Source of the DNA: Treponema sp. UBA937
GTDB taxonomy: Bacteria > Spirochaetota > Spirochaetia > Treponematales > Breznakiellaceae
DNA: 12,778 nucleotides
Direction: 5' to 3'
NCBI GenBank assembly: GCA_002293455.1
Contig: DBDH01000042.1
Location: forward strand, 1 to 12,778
The stretch's first letter is position 1, and every line of letters starts with the position of its first letter. The notes beneath the pieces are model-generated. The model ran no database searches and was not told where the DNA came from. It saw only the letters and a list, made by a program, of their open reading frames with translations. Shown here piece after piece: positions 6,390-12,778 of this stretch. The position numbers and the translations under genes are program-made.

Positions 6390-7228
6390 GTAACAAGTAC
6401 CGCTGGATTTCTTCAAGACGGAATAATTTTGAAGGAGTTGAATCCTTCTTAAAAGAACACGAACGTTTTTGTACAGCTCCCGCCGCAAAGTTCAAAAAAG
6501 GATTACAGAAACAAGACAAGGTATGGAAACTTTGCGGTGAAAGCGGCATTATCAATGCGCTTTTATTCTATTCCGGCAGAGTCCTATTCCCCGTGTTCAA
6601 CAATATCGATCCGGTTCCTGTTCCCCGGTTCGCGCGTTTACTGCTTATGCAAAATCCTGTTTACGCGATTCAAGGATGCGGCAATGATGTTTTACAGATT
6701 GAAAAGATGCTGAACCGATGCGGACGCGTCCCCAGTGATTCAAAAGATTTTTTTCTCATGACGCTGGATACGCTTCCGTCATATTCCCCAAAAAATGATT
6801 CAAAGTTGATCATCAAAAAACCTCACGCAAACGATGTTGAAAATCTTTATGAACTACATAAGCAATATGAGATTGAAGAAGTGATTCCCAGGAACGGAAC
6901 CTTTAATCCCGCAGGCTGCAGGTACCTCGTTGAATCTATGATCATTCGGAATCAGGTTCTGGCCGGTGAACTTGAGGGACGCTTGGTTACAAAAGTAAAT
7001 ATCAACGCCGATTCATATACGCGCTGTCAAATAGGCGGCGTTTTTACGGATCCATTTTTCCGGGGCAAAGGATACGCGTCAGAGCTTGTTGCGTCATTTT
7101 GTAATCAGCCTATTTCGGAAGGCAAAGGCGTCAATCTTTTTGTTAACAAAAAAAACATCCCGGCGTTGAAGGTCTATAAAAAACTTGGATTTAAAATTAT
7201 TTCGGATTATCGAATAACATATTATTGA
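6386..7228 (+). CDS. Two-part protein with C-terminal GNAT acetyltransferase domain (280 aa)
   Basis: The ATG overlaps the hexosaminidase stop by 4 bp (ATGA). Residues from about 143 to 280 form an FR47/GNAT-type acetyltransferase: GGVFTDPFFRGKGYASELV (217-235) holds the acetyl-CoA loop RGKGYA, and FVNKKNIPALKVYKKLGFK (252-270) is the usual C-terminal motif. The first 140 residues are not recognisably catalytic and resemble the degenerate N-terminal half of two-domain GNAT proteins. The substrate is unknown. Its place directly after a peptidoglycan-type hexosaminidase suggests an amino-sugar or muropeptide product as acceptor, but this is inference from the operon only. Confidence 0.85.
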   Translation: MSNKYRWISSRRNNFEGVESFLKEHERFCTAPAAKFKKGLQKQDKVWKLCGESGIINALLFYSGRVLFPVFNNIDPVPVPRFARLLLMQNPVYAIQGCGNDVLQIEKMLNRCGRVPSDSKDFFLMTLDTLPSYSPKNDSKLIIKKPHANDVENLYELHKQYEIEEVIPRNGTFNPAGCRYLVESMIIRNQVLAGELEGRLVTKVNINADSYTRCQIGGVFTDPFFRGKGYASELVASFCNQPISEGKGVNLFVNKKNIPALKVYKKLGFKIISDYRITYY

Positions 7229-7239
7229 TGGAGGGAAAA

Positions 7240-7644
7240 ATGACCGGCTTGGAAAGTTTTCAGGTACACACAAAAAAGCAAAATGAATGGATCAACATTA
7301 CCGAACAGGTTAATCGTATTGTACGAAACTCATCGGTTGCCGAAGGAATATGCGTCGTATTTATTCCTCATACAACGGCGGCGGTAACTATCAATGAAAA
7401 TGCCGACTCAGATGTTCCGCGGGATGTTTCATTTTCTCTGGATCTCATTTCTCCCGACCGCCCGGAGTTCAGGCACGGCGAAGGCAATTCAGCGGCTCAT
7501 ACCAAAACAAGTTTGGTCGGTCCTTCGTTAAACATCATCGTAACAAAGGGAAAACTTTTGCTTGGCACATGGCAGGGAATATGGTTTAATGAATTCGACG
7601 GTCCCAGGACCAGAAACGTTTATGTCAGAGTGATAGGAGAATAA
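7240..7644 (+). CDS. YjbQ/UPF0047 family protein (secondary thiamine-phosphate synthase type)
   Basis: The 134-aa protein matches the YjbQ family along its full length: IPHTTAAVTINENAD (42-56), HGEGNSAAHTKT (79-90), LLGTWQGIWFNEFDGPR (107-123). Conserved His44, His79 and His87 together with Glu53 fit the family's proposed metal or active site. Family members can complement thiamine-phosphate synthase mutants weakly, hence the annotation name, but the physiological reaction is not settled. ATG codons are available at 7228 and 7240; GGAGGG at 7230-7235 lies correctly for 7240, which also matches the usual family start. It follows the GNAT gene by about 11 bp and is probably co-transcribed. Confidence 0.9.
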   Translation: MTGLESFQVHTKKQNEWINITEQVNRIVRNSSVAEGICVVFIPHTTAAVTINENADSDVPRDVSFSLDLISPDRPEFRHGEGNSAAHTKTSLVGPSLNIIVTKGKLLLGTWQGIWFNEFDGPRTRNVYVRVIGE

Positions 7645-7646
7645 AA

Positions 7647-8573
7647 ATGATGATGAAAAAATATGTTCTTTTTATATCGATATTATGTTTGTTGTTATTC
7701 GCGTTTGTTTCGTGCGGCGGCGGGGGAGGGAAAGAAGCGTATGCGGCGGATTACGAAGCAATAGCCGGCCGGGAACGAAGTGTGAGCTATCAGGAAATGA
7801 GCAGGAGCGATACTGCTTTTGCGGGTTCCGGCTATAATTCTGAAATGCCTTCTGAATCCGCTTCAGCGGCACAAGCATTAAATGTTACTGACAATAGAAA
7901 GCTGATAAAAACAACCAACCTGATTCTCCGTGTGGATGACCTGAACGAAGCCGCTGAGACAATCGGCGCAATAATGCAAAACTATGGAGCGTATTCCAGT
8001 TCCACCCAGATCGAGGAAAACCGTCAGACCTATTACATCAGGGTTCCCGAGTCGTCGTATGAAACCATGCTTGATCAAGTAAACGGTTTGGGAAAAGTAA
8101 GCCGCCGTACCGATTCCATAGAAGACGCGACGCTTCAATATTACGACCTTGAAGGCCGTCTTAACACACGGAAAGAACTTCTCCAAACCTATCAATCATA
8201 TTTGAGCAAAGCTGACAACATTGAAGAGATTCTTTCCGTTGAAAAGAAAATCGCCGAACTGCAAAATGAAATTGATATGTACGGTTCGCGCTTTACGCAG
8301 CTCGTCAATCAGATTGATTACGCATCCATCATTCTTACTTTGTATGGAACGGTATCTGGTTACGGTTATCAAGAACCATCAATCTGGGACCGTGTTAAAG
8401 ATCTTTTCAGCGGCTACGGCGATTTCCTTTCAGGCGCGCTCATCGTGATAATCCAAATTATCGTTTACGGAATCCCGGTTCTCATCGCGGTTACGTTGGC
8501 GTTCTGGCTTCTCTTTGGAAAAATAGGACTCCTCAGAAAATTGTGGCGGCTGGCGGCAAAAAAGAAAGAGTGA
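7647..8573 (+). CDS. DUF4349 membrane-anchored lipoprotein
   Basis: The 308-aa protein has a lipoprotein signal ending FVSC with Cys23 as acylation site, followed by a glycine run (24-28) and a low-complexity linker to about 80. The DUF4349 domain spans about 84-290. It includes RKLIKTTNLILRVDDLNEAA (84-103), YYIRVPESSYETML (129-142), a probable coiled coil (165-222) with TRKELLQTYQSYLSKADNIEE, and a C-terminal transmembrane helix (about 264-290) with a basic cytoplasmic tail (RKLWRLAAKKKE). Family function is unknown. The start lies 2 bp after the previous stop, with GGAGA at 7636-7640 as ribosome binding site; three successive ATGs leave the exact start open by 1-2 codons. It is the last gene of the operon and ends 18 bp from the convergent clpB, with no obvious terminator between them. 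Confidence 0.88.
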   Translation: MMMKKYVLFISILCLLLFAFVSCGGGGGKEAYAADYEAIAGRERSVSYQEMSRSDTAFAGSGYNSEMPSESASAAQALNVTDNRKLIKTTNLILRVDDLNEAAETIGAIMQNYGAYSSSTQIEENRQTYYIRVPESSYETMLDQVNGLGKVSRRTDSIEDATLQYYDLEGRLNTRKELLQTYQSYLSKADNIEEILSVEKKIAELQNEIDMYGSRFTQLVNQIDYASIILTLYGTVSGYGYQEPSIWDRVKDLFSGYGDFLSGALIVIIQIIVYGIPVLIAVTLAFWLLFGKIGLLRKLWRLAAKKKE

Positions 8574-8591
8574 TGATTCTTGCCTTGCAAT

Positions 8592-11192
8592 TTACGATCC
8601 GTTTTGCTTCTTCACCGCGCCTTTTTTAAACACGATGCCTTCGTCCCCTTTGTCGGCAATTATCGTGTCGCCGTCTTTGATCTTTCCGGAGATAATCGCT
8701 TTGGCAAGGGGATTTTCCAGCTCGCTTTGAATCGTTCTTTTGAGCGGGCGCGCTCCATACAGAGGATCGTAGCCGCGTTCGGCGAGGAATGCCTTGGCTT
8801 TGTCGGAAACGGCAAGCGTAATCTTGCGGTCCGCGAGGCGTTTCTCCAAATGATGAAGCTGAATCTCAACGATTTTGCCGATGTCATTTCTTGTAAGCTG
8901 ATTAAAGATAACCGTTTCATCAATTCTGTTGAGGAATTCCGGGCGGAAGCTCCGCTTGAGAACTTCCATAAGGGCGCTCCGAATATCATCCTGATTTTGG
9001 GCTTCCAGAATTAAGTCCGATCCCAGGTTGCTTGTCATGATGATGATGACGTTCTTAAAATCGATTACGCGGCCTTGTCCGTCGGTAAGGCGCCCGTCAT
9101 CGAGAATCTGAAGGAACACGTTGAACACTTCGGGGTGCGCTTTTTCGATCTCGTCAAAAAGCACGACGCTGTAGGGCCGCCGCCGGACGGCTTCGGTCAA
9201 TTGCCCGCCTTCCTCGTAACCCACGTATCCGGGAGGCGCGCCGATCAGGCGGCTTACCGAATGCTTCTCGCCGTATTCGCTCATGTCGATTCGCGTGAGG
9301 GCCTTTTCATCGTTAAAAAGAAAGTCCGCGAGGGTTTTCGCGAGTTCTGTTTTTCCGACGCCTGTAGGACCGAGGAAAAGGAAGGAACCGAGCGGACGGT
9401 CAAAGCTGGAAAGGCCGGCCTTGTTCCGGCGGATAGCGTCGGCGACGGCAGCTACCGCCGCTTCCTGCCCCACGACCCGCTGTTCCAACACTTTTTCCAA
9501 ATCAATGTACTTTTGCAGTTCGCCGGAAAGCATCTTTGAAACGGGAATGCCGGTCCATGTTGATACGACGGCGGCAATATCCTCTTCGCTGACTTCCTCA
9601 CGGAGCAGAGCGGAATCGCCGCGCTTCTTTTCCATTTGGTCCGAAAGAGCGGCGAGCTGTTTCTGCGCTTCGGGAATCAGTCCGTGTTTTATTTCCGCGG
9701 CCTTGCTTAAATTGCCTTCGCGTTCGTAGCGTGTTTCCTCTATTTTAAGCTCTTCAATCTTCTGCTTGAGCTCGCGGATTTTCTGAATATCCTTTTTTTC
9801 ACTTTCCCAGCGGGCGCTCATGGTATTCCGTTCTTCGCTCAGATCGGCAATTTCTTTTTCCAGTTTTCCAAGCCGTTCTTTTGACGCCGCGTCTTCTTCG
9901 CGCTGGAGAGCCTGCTTCTCAATGGAAAGCTGCAAAAGTTTCCGTTCGAGTTTGTCGAGTTCGGTCGGGCGGCTGTCAAGTTCCATTTTTAAGCGGCTCG
10001 CGGCTTCGTCTACAAGATCGATGGCTTTGTCCGGCAGAAAGCGGCTCGTAATGTAGCGGTCGGAAAGCGTTGCCGCCGACACCAGGGCTTCATCTTTTAT
10101 CCGCACGCCGTGATGTACTTCGTAACGTTCTTTGAGGCCGCGGAGAATGGCGATGGTGTCGGACACCGAAGGTTCCGCCACGTAGACCTGCTGGAAACGC
10201 CGTTCAAGCGCGGCATCTTTTTCGATATACTTGCGGTATTCGTCCAGGGTCGTCGCCCCGATACAGCGGAGTTCCCCGCGGGCAAGTGCCGGTTTCAAAA
10301 GATTTGACGCGTCAGTCGCGCCTTCCGCGGCTCCGGCTCCGACCAGCGTATGAAGCTCATCGATAAACAGAATGATTTTGCCGTCCGATGACTGCACTTC
10401 ATGGATAACGGCTTTAAGGCGTTCTTCAAACTCGCCGCGGAATTTTGCCCCCGCAACTAAAGCGCCCATATCAAGGGCAAGGAGCTTCTTTCCTTGCAGG
10501 CTTTCGGGGACGTCTCCAGCTACAATCCGCCGGGCAAGGCCTTCAGCAATGGCGGTTTTTCCGACGCCCGGTTCGCCAATCAGAACGGGGTTGTTTTTGG
10601 TTCGGCGGGAAAGCACTTGCATCACCCGGCGGATTTCTTCATCCCGGCCGATCACCGGATCGATCTTTTCCTGGCGGGCAAGAGCCGTCAAGTCCCGGCA
10701 GTATTTTTCCAGAACCTGATATTTCTCCTCCGGGTTTTGATCGGTTACACGGGTATTTCCCCGTACCGCTTTTAACGAATTGAGTATCGCGTTTTTATTG
10801 ATGCCGTTTTTCTTCAATATTTCGACGGCTTGTCCTTCCGCGCCCGCCATCGCCAAAAGGATATGTTCTGTCGAAATATATTCATCTTTTAAAGAACTTG
10901 CCTCATTTTCAGCCTTTGCCAAAACCTTCGACACGGCGGAAGAAAAATACATCTGCGCCGCTTCGCCGTACACTTTCGGTGCGGACGCAATCAGCACTTC
11001 CGTTTCCTGGGCAATATGCCGGGGATCGCCTCCGATCTTTTCAATAATGGGAGAAACAATCCCGTCATCCTGCTGCAAAAGGGCAAGCAGCAAATGTTCA
11101 ATTTCCACCTGCGGATGATCGTTCTTTTGAGCAATCGCCGTAGCTTCGTTGATTGCTTCCTGAGCTTTTATTGTAAATTTTTCTATATCCAT
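8592..11192 (-). CDS. clpB: ATP-dependent disaggregase ClpB (Hsp100)
   Basis: This full-length 866-aa cytosolic hexameric chaperone pulls aggregated proteins apart together with DnaK. Domains in order are: N-domain (1-145); first AAA+ module with Walker A GEPGVGKT (206-213), Walker B ILFIDE (274-279) and arginine fingers 331-332; coiled-coil M-domain (about 405-530), which marks ClpB rather than ClpA/ClpC; second AAA+ module with Walker A GPTGVGKT (608-615), Walker B VVLFDE (676-681), pore loop GYVGYEEGG (655-663) and sensor-2 GARP (813-816). Pore loop 1 reads KFRG (250-253), with Phe replacing the Tyr of E. coli ClpB. The start MDIEKFTIKAQEA matches the family, but no Shine-Dalgarno precedes it. 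No CIRCE element is visible upstream. Confidence 0.97.
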   Translation of the reverse strand: MDIEKFTIKAQEAINEATAIAQKNDHPQVEIEHLLLALLQQDDGIVSPIIEKIGGDPRHIAQETEVLIASAPKVYGEAAQMYFSSAVSKVLAKAENEASSLKDEYISTEHILLAMAGAEGQAVEILKKNGINKNAILNSLKAVRGNTRVTDQNPEEKYQVLEKYCRDLTALARQEKIDPVIGRDEEIRRVMQVLSRRTKNNPVLIGEPGVGKTAIAEGLARRIVAGDVPESLQGKKLLALDMGALVAGAKFRGEFEERLKAVIHEVQSSDGKIILFIDELHTLVGAGAAEGATDASNLLKPALARGELRCIGATTLDEYRKYIEKDAALERRFQQVYVAEPSVSDTIAILRGLKERYEVHHGVRIKDEALVSAATLSDRYITSRFLPDKAIDLVDEAASRLKMELDSRPTELDKLERKLLQLSIEKQALQREEDAASKERLGKLEKEIADLSEERNTMSARWESEKKDIQKIRELKQKIEELKIEETRYEREGNLSKAAEIKHGLIPEAQKQLAALSDQMEKKRGDSALLREEVSEEDIAAVVSTWTGIPVSKMLSGELQKYIDLEKVLEQRVVGQEAAVAAVADAIRRNKAGLSSFDRPLGSFLFLGPTGVGKTELAKTLADFLFNDEKALTRIDMSEYGEKHSVSRLIGAPPGYVGYEEGGQLTEAVRRRPYSVVLFDEIEKAHPEVFNVFLQILDDGRLTDGQGRVIDFKNVIIIMTSNLGSDLILEAQNQDDIRSALMEVLKRSFRPEFLNRIDETVIFNQLTRNDIGKIVEIQLHHLEKRLADRKITLAVSDKAKAFLAERGYDPLYGARPLKRTIQSELENPLAKAIISGKIKDGDTIIADKGDEGIVFKKGAVKKQNGS

Positions 11193-11198
11193 ATATTA

Positions 11199-11227
11199 AA
11201 GATAAAAAATTCGCGGGCAAAGAGCAA
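11199..11227 (-). promoter_or_regulatory. Candidate clpB promoter that would give a leaderless mRNA
   Basis: On the minus strand TTGCTC (11227-11222) and TATCTT (11204-11199) are 17 bp apart. The -10 ends 6 nt before the clpB ATG, so transcription would begin at or next to the A of the start codon. This would fit the missing Shine-Dalgarno. The match to consensus is only three of six and four of six, so read-through from the upstream hydrolase gene is an equally good explanation. Confidence 0.3.
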
Positions 11228-11251
11228 GTGGGAATGATAAATGTAAATGCT

Positions 11252-12076
11252 TTATAAAATCTCTTGTAAAAATAAATGTATCATTTCTCTTCTTTTTTCC
11301 ATTTCCATTCTCCATGGCGTTTCAATTACAAAAACTTCGGGGACATGTATCTTGTCGAAATATAAGCCTGTGGTTGCCTGTTTTTTTAGATTCATAAAAT
11401 ATATTTTTGCGTAAAACGGAACAGATATTATTCCGTTACGTGCTTTTAATACCACATCAACATAATTATTTTCCAGCGGAATGTTATTATTTTGAAGACT
11501 TTCCAAAATGCTGATGCCTAACCTTTTGCTTCTGTTTGAATACACATATAACAAAAGACCGGTAGTTGCGCCGTGTTCGTGAAAGTCATAAACACCGTTA
11601 TAGTTTTCATCTTGTATGCTCTCTATCAAATACTGTGCTTCTTTGGTTTCAAAAGAAATAAAATCCCTGTTTATATCAATTCCATTGCCATTGTAGCGTA
11701 AATCATGTTCAAATCCGTAAGGATTTAAAATGTAGATAAAATCTATTTTGACATTGTCGATTAAGTCGATTGAATCCAGATGCTGCATAAAGGCTTTTAT
11801 TTCATAAACCGGAGCGGTTTCAGGTCCGTGAAGTCCGGATAAAAACAAATAGTTTTTTCCGCCGGAACTTGCGTCGCCGTTTCCCTCGATATTTCCGTAG
11901 CTTATTTTATACAACGTATAGTCATGTTCAGGATACTGAAGGGTTCCCATTTCGGTTATGGTGAATTTATCACTTAATTCAAAAATGAAAGAAATTTGTT
12001 CATTGTAATTTCTTGCTTCACCGGCGGCGTATATATAGTTTGTAACTAGAAGAAATAAAATCAGAAACTTTCCCAT
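11252..12076 (-). CDS. Exported M14/aspartoacylase-like zinc hydrolase (274 aa)
   Basis: A hydrophobic signal peptide (about 3-18, VTNYIYAAGEA near the cleavage point) precedes a compact zinc carboxypeptidase-like fold. GLHGPETAPV (81-90) supplies the HxxE zinc ligands His83 and Glu86. NPYGFEHDLRYNGNGIDINR (118-137) is the substrate-binding block of the family, with the Arg127 and Arg137 equivalents. DFHEHG (164-169) holds the third zinc histidine, and FVIETPW (249-255) carries the likely catalytic Glu252. It probably cleaves a peptide or amide bond in the periplasm; the substrate could be a peptidoglycan stem peptide, but this is not shown. GGAG upstream on the minus strand serves as ribosome binding site. 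The gene is AT-rich and ends 59 bp before clpB. Confidence 0.8.
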   Translation of the reverse strand: MGKFLILFLLVTNYIYAAGEARNYNEQISFIFELSDKFTITEMGTLQYPEHDYTLYKISYGNIEGNGDASSGGKNYLFLSGLHGPETAPVYEIKAFMQHLDSIDLIDNVKIDFIYILNPYGFEHDLRYNGNGIDINRDFISFETKEAQYLIESIQDENYNGVYDFHEHGATTGLLLYVYSNRSKRLGISILESLQNNNIPLENNYVDVVLKARNGIISVPFYAKIYFMNLKKQATTGLYFDKIHVPEVFVIETPWRMEMEKRREMIHLFLQEIL

Positions 12077-12139
12077 GTTTATTCACTCCGCCGAAAACTG
12101 CGCTTACTCCTCTGCAAATCTTCAATTCTCATACTCGAT

Positions 12140-12168
12140 ATTTTATGTTCTTTTTCTTTTTTTGTCTA
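12140..12168 (-). promoter_or_regulatory. Promoter of the zinc hydrolase gene
   Basis: Read on the minus strand, TAGACA (12168-12163) and TAAAAT (12145-12140) each match the sigma70 consensus at five of six positions and are separated by exactly 17 bp. The purine-rich spacer is almost all A. The expected start point is near 12133, giving a leader of about 57 nt before the ATG. Confidence 0.6.
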
Positions 12169-12358
12169 TGATGAATTTTGGCAGCGAAGCAGTACTTGTT
12201 ACTCGAAAAGTCCAGCGTATTTATAGCACGGAATAAGCTGTATATGTAGTACAATTTGCGAGAAGATCGGTTTTCATTCCCTCTTTTTTGGGAACAGAAA
12301 AAACTAGTCATCTGATACAACTAATGACTCTTGTAAGAGGTTCTTGTTTAAATTTAAT

Positions 12359-12400
12359 GATTAAAAAAACCGAAGTCTTTTACAACTTCGGTTTTTAATC
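12359..12400 (-). terminator. Rho-independent terminator of the lipoprotein gene
   Basis: AAAAACCGAAGT (12365-12376) is perfectly complementary to ACTTCGGTTTTT (12385-12396) with an 8-nt loop. Flanking GATTAA/TTAATC extends the stem with two unpaired A residues. On the minus strand the stem is followed by a run of T, 48 bp after the stop of the small lipoprotein gene. A T-run on the other strand means it could also stop + strand transcripts. Confidence 0.88.
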
Positions 12401-12447
12401 TATTGCAAGGTTTTATACAAACAAGGTCTTAAAACCAATTCACATCA

Positions 12448-12778
12448 TCATTTATACTTAATTGCCATTCCACGCATACTATATGTATAAGTATTAACAA
12501 AACCTATGTCACGTGTATAATCAATGGTTACATTAACAACATAATCAGCATTATATTGCTCTTTAGCTACATCCAATAATGCCTGAAACGATGCACTTCC
12601 AGTTGGCGCAAACCCAATGTAGGTCAATTTTCCAACATACGTTACCTCACCAAGAATATCAAAATCCTTTGCCGAGTTATCACTGTAGAAGTACGGTACC
12701 GTGCTAGTGCATCCCATCGTAATAAAAAGTAAACTCATCAAAACAAAAATAATCGCAACCTGCCTATCCACTTGACTA
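12448..12778 (-). CDS. Small lipoprotein, TRL/DUF6567-like (5' end may lie outside the window)
   Basis: The visible product begins with a hydrophobic signal ending ITMGC, a good lipobox with Cys21 when counted from a GTG at 12771. The frame stays open to the window edge, and the signal lacks the usual N-terminal lysines, so the true start may be upstream. The mature part of about 87 residues contains DFDILGEVTYVGKLTYIGF (36-54), LLDVAKEQYNADYVVNVTID (65-84) and a C-terminal MRGMAIKY. This ILGxV / LLxxAK / ADxVVNVxID pattern is typical of small TRL-like or DUF6567-like bacterial lipoproteins of unknown function; the family assignment is tentative. An intrinsic terminator follows its stop. Confidence 0.75.
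   Translation of the reverse strand, partial: SQVDRQVAIIFVLMSLLFITMGCTSTVPYFYSDNSAKDFDILGEVTYVGKLTYIGFAPTGSASFQALLDVAKEQYNADYVVNVTIDYTRDIGFVNTYTYSMRGMAIKYK

Larger units (their letters stand above)
12077..12447. other. Gene-free 371-bp interval with promoter, repeat remnant and terminator
   Basis: Between two minus-strand genes this stretch holds the promoter of the zinc hydrolase, the intrinsic terminator of the lipoprotein gene and a possible remnant of the attC-like repeat. At 12185-12201, GCGAA and TACTTGTTA resemble the right half of the copy after the unknown gene pair (GCGAA, then TACTTGTTA at 2991-2999). The minus-strand reading frame at 12129-12320 covers the promoter, has no ribosome binding site and is judged non-coding. 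Confidence 0.6.

Noticed and set aside
8580..11237. Many + strand open frames opposite clpB (for example 9075-9539 and 10372-10719)
   Set aside because: They mirror the GC-rich clpB codons, lack ribosome binding sites and have low-complexity Ser/Arg-rich products; clpB on the other strand is unambiguous.
11193..11251. CIRCE/HrcA operator upstream of clpB
   Set aside because: No TTAGCACTC-N9-GAGTGCTAA or near match was found in the gap.
12129..12320. Minus-strand 63-aa open frame upstream of the zinc hydrolase
   Set aside because: It covers the hydrolase promoter, has no Shine-Dalgarno, and its Lys-rich tail comes from the poly-purine spacer.
1..12778. CRISPR array, tRNA, rRNA or insertion sequence
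   Set aside because: No regularly spaced direct repeats, cloverleaf with CCA-type end, rRNA-like sequence or transposase was seen on either strand.

Overview
The window looks like a piece of spirochaete chromosome, most probably Treponema-like. This is inferred from gene content (lipoprotein-rich, Cof-type HAD, exported GH3 hexosaminidase, ClpB) and moderate GC; no rRNA or other taxonomic marker is present. It falls into three parts. Positions 1 to about 3.7 kb are AT-rich and accessory in character. Positions about 3.77 to 11.2 kb are visibly more GC-rich and hold conserved genes. From about 11.2 kb to the end the sequence is AT-rich again.

Accessory part (1-3.7 kb, all on +): the tail of a possible upstream gene; a 70-aa unknown protein; a 426-bp gap holding two elaborate inverted repeats; a dCTP deaminase whose motifs resemble the bifunctional dCTP deaminase/dUTPase type; a Cof-type HAD phosphatase; an unknown two-gene module (62 and 160 aa) with its own sigma70-like promoter and a stop/start overlap; and a single-domain GNAT acetyltransferase. 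Several of these genes are followed by related palindromic sequence: a TGCGGCG core with flanking complementary arms ending in GTT-type cores. Two copies have identical internal spacing. The layout (small unrelated genes in one direction, each trailed by a foldable repeat) suggests a chromosomal integron gene-cassette array with attC-like sites. No integrase is visible and the core motifs match the attC consensus only in part, so this is a hypothesis.

Core part: trxB, an exported GH3 beta-N-acetylhexosaminidase, a two-part GNAT protein, a YjbQ/UPF0047 protein and a DUF4349 lipoprotein form a tightly packed + strand operon. Two junctions are 4-bp stop/start overlaps, and a candidate promoter lies ahead of trxB. 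The operon converges with clpB on the - strand, only 18 bp away. clpB is full length with both AAA+ modules intact.

Right part (- strand): an exported M14/aspartoacylase-like zinc hydrolase with a good promoter lies upstream of clpB. At the edge is a small lipoprotein gene followed by a clear intrinsic terminator. No tRNA, rRNA, CRISPR array, transposase or integrase was seen.
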